Both the position numbers and the translations under genes were made by a program. This document shows positions 7,191 to 8,914 of a stretch of 8,914 nt of DNA, piece by piece. The stretch comes from Firmicutes bacterium UBA6648 (GTDB taxonomy: Bacteria; Bacillota; Clostridia; Peptostreptococcales; Anaerovoracaceae), in contig DKLE01000184.1 of the NCBI GenBank assembly GCA_002455605.1, forward strand, positions 3,375 through 12,288. Reading direction: 5' to 3'. The stretch's first letter is position 1. Every line of letters starts with the position of its first letter. Under the pieces are notes generated by a model. That model was not told the origin of the DNA and did no database searches. It was given only the letters and a program-made list of their open reading frames with translations.

Positions 7191-7218
7191 TTGTTTTTTG
7201 ACCATAAAATGGTATACT
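7191..7218 (+). promoter_or_regulatory. Extended -10 promoter of the stalk-protein gene
   Basis: TTGTTT (7191-7196), a 16-base spacer ending TGG, and TATACT (7213-7218) give an extended -10 promoter about 60 bases before the start at 7287. A small dyad ACCAT-AAA-ATGGT (7201-7213) lies between the two boxes. TTGACC at 7198-7203 is closer to the -35 consensus but sits only 9 bases before TATACT. Confidence 0.6.
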
Positions 7219-7253
7219 AAGAAATAATAGAGATTTTTAAATGGTAAAATTTA

Positions 7254-7265
7254 ACTACTAGTAGT
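7254..7265. repeat. 12-bp perfect palindrome in the leader of the stalk-protein gene
   Basis: ACTACTAGTAGT lies between the promoter and the ribosome binding site GGGGAG (7273-7278). It shares the heptamer AGTAGTG (7260-7266) with the dyad further upstream (7169-7175). It could be an operator site; too short for a stable RNA hairpin on its own. Function unknown. Confidence 0.35.
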
Positions 7266-7286
7266 GTTCATTGGGGAGAACTTAGC

Positions 7287-8342
7287 ATGAGAAGAAATAA
7301 GAGGATTATAGGGATTTTATTGTCGCTTTCCCTGATAGCAGGGACAACCAATATTGCTTTTGCGGCAGAGGCTGTGAATGTGAATAAGCCAGACAAGGCT
7401 GCACCCAGCAAAGTAATTGCTTATGTGAAGCCGGAGTTTACCGTGCAGTTAAAGGATAAGCTGCAGATTTTTAAAAATGTTCAGGGACAAAGGGTTTATC
7501 CCATTGTCTATAATGGCAGCACATATCTGCCTGTTCGGGCAGTATCTGCACTGATGGATGAAGAAGTTCAATGGGACAACTACAGTAAAACTGTTTATAT
7601 CGGAAAGACATTAAATAATCCAAATAAATCGAAAGCAAAAAAAAATACGGAAAATGAAGAGGCGGCACAGGGCTTTGATAAAGAGGATTATGTTGAGCCT
7701 ACTTGGAAATCTGCTCAAGTAACAGTTAATGTACGGCCGGATATTACCATTATGTATGATTTTGTTATGCAAGATTTTGCAAATGAAAGCGGCAATCGCA
7801 TTTATCCTATTGTATATGAAGGGAGTACTTACTTACCGGTGCGATCTGTCTCCCAACTGATGAAGGAACCAATACGATGGGACAATGTAACAAAGACCGT
7901 TATAATCGGTGATAAAGAAGAATGCAAGGAGGAATCGGAGCCTACCATATATACGAAAAGATTAAAGGCAGAGCTGGAGAGTGCCATTGAGCTTTACGAT
8001 CAGGCCACGGCTAAGCTGGTAGAAGCACAAAAAACCACGGATTCTGCTTTAAAAATAATGCTGGCTGATTCTATCAGCGCTGATGTTCAATCTGCCGAGC
8101 AACAAACGGTTTCTATCAATAATATGAAAAAAAGCAAAATGACAGAAGATGAAAAGCTGGCACAAGGGGCATTATATGATTTTGTGAAGATATCAGAAAA
8201 CTATCTGTTGGTTCTGGAGAACATTGCCTATCTTTCGGTTAAAAAGGGCGATTATTCCATGTTATCGGATACCTTTGTAAATCTTGCCATGGATTCTCAG
8301 TCCAAGATGAATAAAGCCAGAAGGCTTATAGAAGCTTTATAG
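7287..8342 (+). CDS. Secreted stalk-domain protein with two copper amine oxidase N-domain-like repeats
   Basis: The 351-residue product begins with a clear signal peptide (basic MRRNKR, a hydrophobic core at 7-20, likely cleavage after NIAFA near residue 26). Two copies of the small beta/alpha domain widely annotated as copper amine oxidase N-terminal-like (the 'stalk domain' of Firmicutes surface proteins) follow at about 41-106 and 142-208. Each contains YPIVYxGSTYLPVRxVSxLM and WDN-x-x-KTV; 28 of 41 residues are identical across this core. No amine oxidase catalytic domain is present, so no enzyme activity should be inferred. A lysine- and glutamate-rich linker (107-141) separates the copies, and residues 222-351 are predicted to be helical, possibly coiled coil. 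No lipobox, LPXTG or membrane anchor is seen, so it is exported and retained, if at all, by other contacts. The ATG at 7287 is preceded by GGGGAG with 8-base spacing. Between polysaccharide genes, an envelope role is plausible but unproven. Confidence 0.88.
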   Translation: MRRNKRIIGILLSLSLIAGTTNIAFAAEAVNVNKPDKAAPSKVIAYVKPEFTVQLKDKLQIFKNVQGQRVYPIVYNGSTYLPVRAVSALMDEEVQWDNYSKTVYIGKTLNNPNKSKAKKNTENEEAAQGFDKEDYVEPTWKSAQVTVNVRPDITIMYDFVMQDFANESGNRIYPIVYEGSTYLPVRSVSQLMKEPIRWDNVTKTVIIGDKEECKEESEPTIYTKRLKAELESAIELYDQATAKLVEAQKTTDSALKIMLADSISADVQSAEQQTVSINNMKKSKMTEDEKLAQGALYDFVKISENYLLVLENIAYLSVKKGDYSMLSDTFVNLAMDSQSKMNKARRLIEAL

Positions 8343-8376
8343 GGCATCAAAACTGATTTATAGAGTTTATTCTGTA

Positions 8377-8405
8377 AGGGTGGGTTTTTACCCGCCCTAT
8401 TTTTA
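8377..8405 (+). terminator. Rho-independent terminator of the stalk-protein gene
   Basis: A 9-bp stem with one G-U wobble, AGGGTGGGT (8377-8385) against ACCCGCCCT (8390-8398), with a TTTT loop and an ATTTTTA tail, 35 bases after the stop codon. It separates this gene from the next transcript. Confidence 0.9.
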
Positions 8406-8455
8406 CGGAAATAAAAGATAAAAAGGCAGGAACCAATGAGGATAAGATTACCATT

Positions 8456-8483
8456 TTGCCAATTTGTCAATTATATGTATAAT
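8456..8483 (+). promoter_or_regulatory. Sigma-A type promoter of the CapD-like gene
   Basis: TTGCCA (8456-8461; five of six consensus bases), a 16-base spacer and a perfect TATAAT (8478-8483). The -35 box is part of a short direct repeat, TTGCCAATT/TTGTCAATT (8456-8464 and 8464-8472). The leader would be about 95 bases of AT-rich sequence in which no gene or stable hairpin was seen. Confidence 0.75.
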
Positions 8484-8583
8484 AAAAGAACGGAAAAAGT
8501 GAATTAAAATAGATAATAGTCGTTCAAGTTATGATAAATAAATTAGAAAAAATAACAAGTCAACAGTTTGGGAGTAAAACATA

Positions 8584-8914
8584 ATGGTTAAATTTACAAG
8601 AATAGCAATACTTTTATTTGTAGATCTCTGTATTGTGAATATTTCATATATCACAGCATTTTTATTGAGATTTGATTTTGATGTAAATACGATAGCTTTT
8701 GATGCATGGTTTGGAATTTATGCCAATAACCTGTTCCCCATCACCGCAGTCTGTATCTTAGCCTACAGTTTGTTTGGATTATATACCAGCATGTGGCGCT
8801 ACGCGGGCACAGAGGAATTAATAAAGATCGTGGGTGGAGCCGGTGCGGCTCAGCTTTTTGTGATGTTTTTTATGACCTTTTCCGTTCAATCCATGCCCAG
8901 AATGATTTATATGA
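8584..8914 (+). CDS. CapD/FlaA1-like membrane nucleoside-diphosphate-sugar epimerase/dehydratase, N-terminal part (runs off right edge)
   Basis: Only the first 110 codons lie in the window. They encode a membrane domain with hydrophobic segments near residues 6-26, 45-65 and 87-103. It contains AFLLRFDFD and LFGLYTSMWRYAGTEEL (about 63-79), the pattern at the start of long CapD/WbpM/PglF-type proteins. In these, four membrane segments are followed by a cytoplasmic NAD-dependent dehydratase domain that forms UDP-4-keto-6-deoxy sugars from UDP-N-acetylglucosamine. The catalytic part is outside the window, so the reaction is inferred from the family. The ATG at 8584 has GGGAG 9 bases upstream. 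It is divergent from the phosphotransferase-wzy operon and likely belongs to the same surface-glycan locus. Confidence 0.85.
   Translation, partial: MVKFTRIAILLFVDLCIVNISYITAFLLRFDFDVNTIAFDAWFGIYANNLFPITAVCILAYSLFGLYTSMWRYAGTEELIKIVGGAGAAQLFVMFFMTFSVQSMPRMIYM

Noticed and set aside
7287..8342. Copper amine oxidase enzyme
   Set aside because: Only the small N-terminal-like stalk domains are present; the catalytic domain with its topaquinone site and copper ligands is absent.
8406..8583. Possible riboswitch or small RNA in the leader of the CapD-like gene
   Set aside because: The stretch is AT-rich with a promoter but shows no stable hairpins or conserved riboswitch motifs.

Overview
The window looks like a low-GC, Gram-positive anaerobe of the class Clostridia (Bacillota). 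The support is AT-rich DNA with AGA/ATA-rich genes, strong GGAGG-type ribosome binding sites, short U-tailed terminators, a clostridial-style NdpA/YejK-like protein and a 'stalk domain' (copper amine oxidase N-domain-like) secreted protein. Genus cannot be told from the sequence alone.

Layout from left to right. (1) About 1-1430 is the end of an IS21-family insertion sequence, cut by the window edge. It carries most of istA (minus strand, uninterrupted but running off the left edge). Its outer end has two 21-bp direct repeats typical of transposase-binding sites, and an 18-bp perfect palindrome lies just before the gene. (2) A strong hairpin terminator (1437-1478) ends a single minus-strand gene (1489-2535) for a 37-kDa nucleoid-associated (NdpA/YejK-like) protein. 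That gene has its own extended -10 promoter, which overlaps the terminator of the operon behind it. (3) At 2648-7045 a two-gene minus-strand operon encodes a polyprenyl-phosphate sugar phosphotransferase (the priming enzyme of a surface polysaccharide) followed by a very large O-antigen ligase/polymerase-like (Wzy_C) membrane protein. (4) A 241-bp divergent control region (7046-7286) separates this operon from plus-strand genes: a secreted two-domain stalk protein (7287-8342) with its own terminator, then a promoter and the start of a CapD/FlaA1-like membrane nucleotide-sugar epimerase/dehydratase (8584 to the right edge).

Together, the phosphotransferase, the Wzy-like protein and the CapD-like enzyme form part of a cell-surface polysaccharide or glycan locus. 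The likely scheme is as follows: the CapD-like enzyme makes a modified (4-keto-6-deoxy type) UDP-sugar, the phosphotransferase loads a sugar-phosphate onto undecaprenyl phosphate, and the Wzy-like protein polymerises or transfers the finished lipid-linked glycan outside the membrane. The secreted stalk protein may act in the envelope, but its role is unknown. The IS21 element and the nucleoid protein look like neighbours rather than pathway members.

No CRISPR array, tRNA, rRNA or recognisable riboswitch was seen. The most unusual item is the 994-residue Wzy-like protein. It has an extra beta-rich module inside its large external loop and a further extracytoplasmic C-terminal region of about 335 residues with a calcium-loop-like motif.
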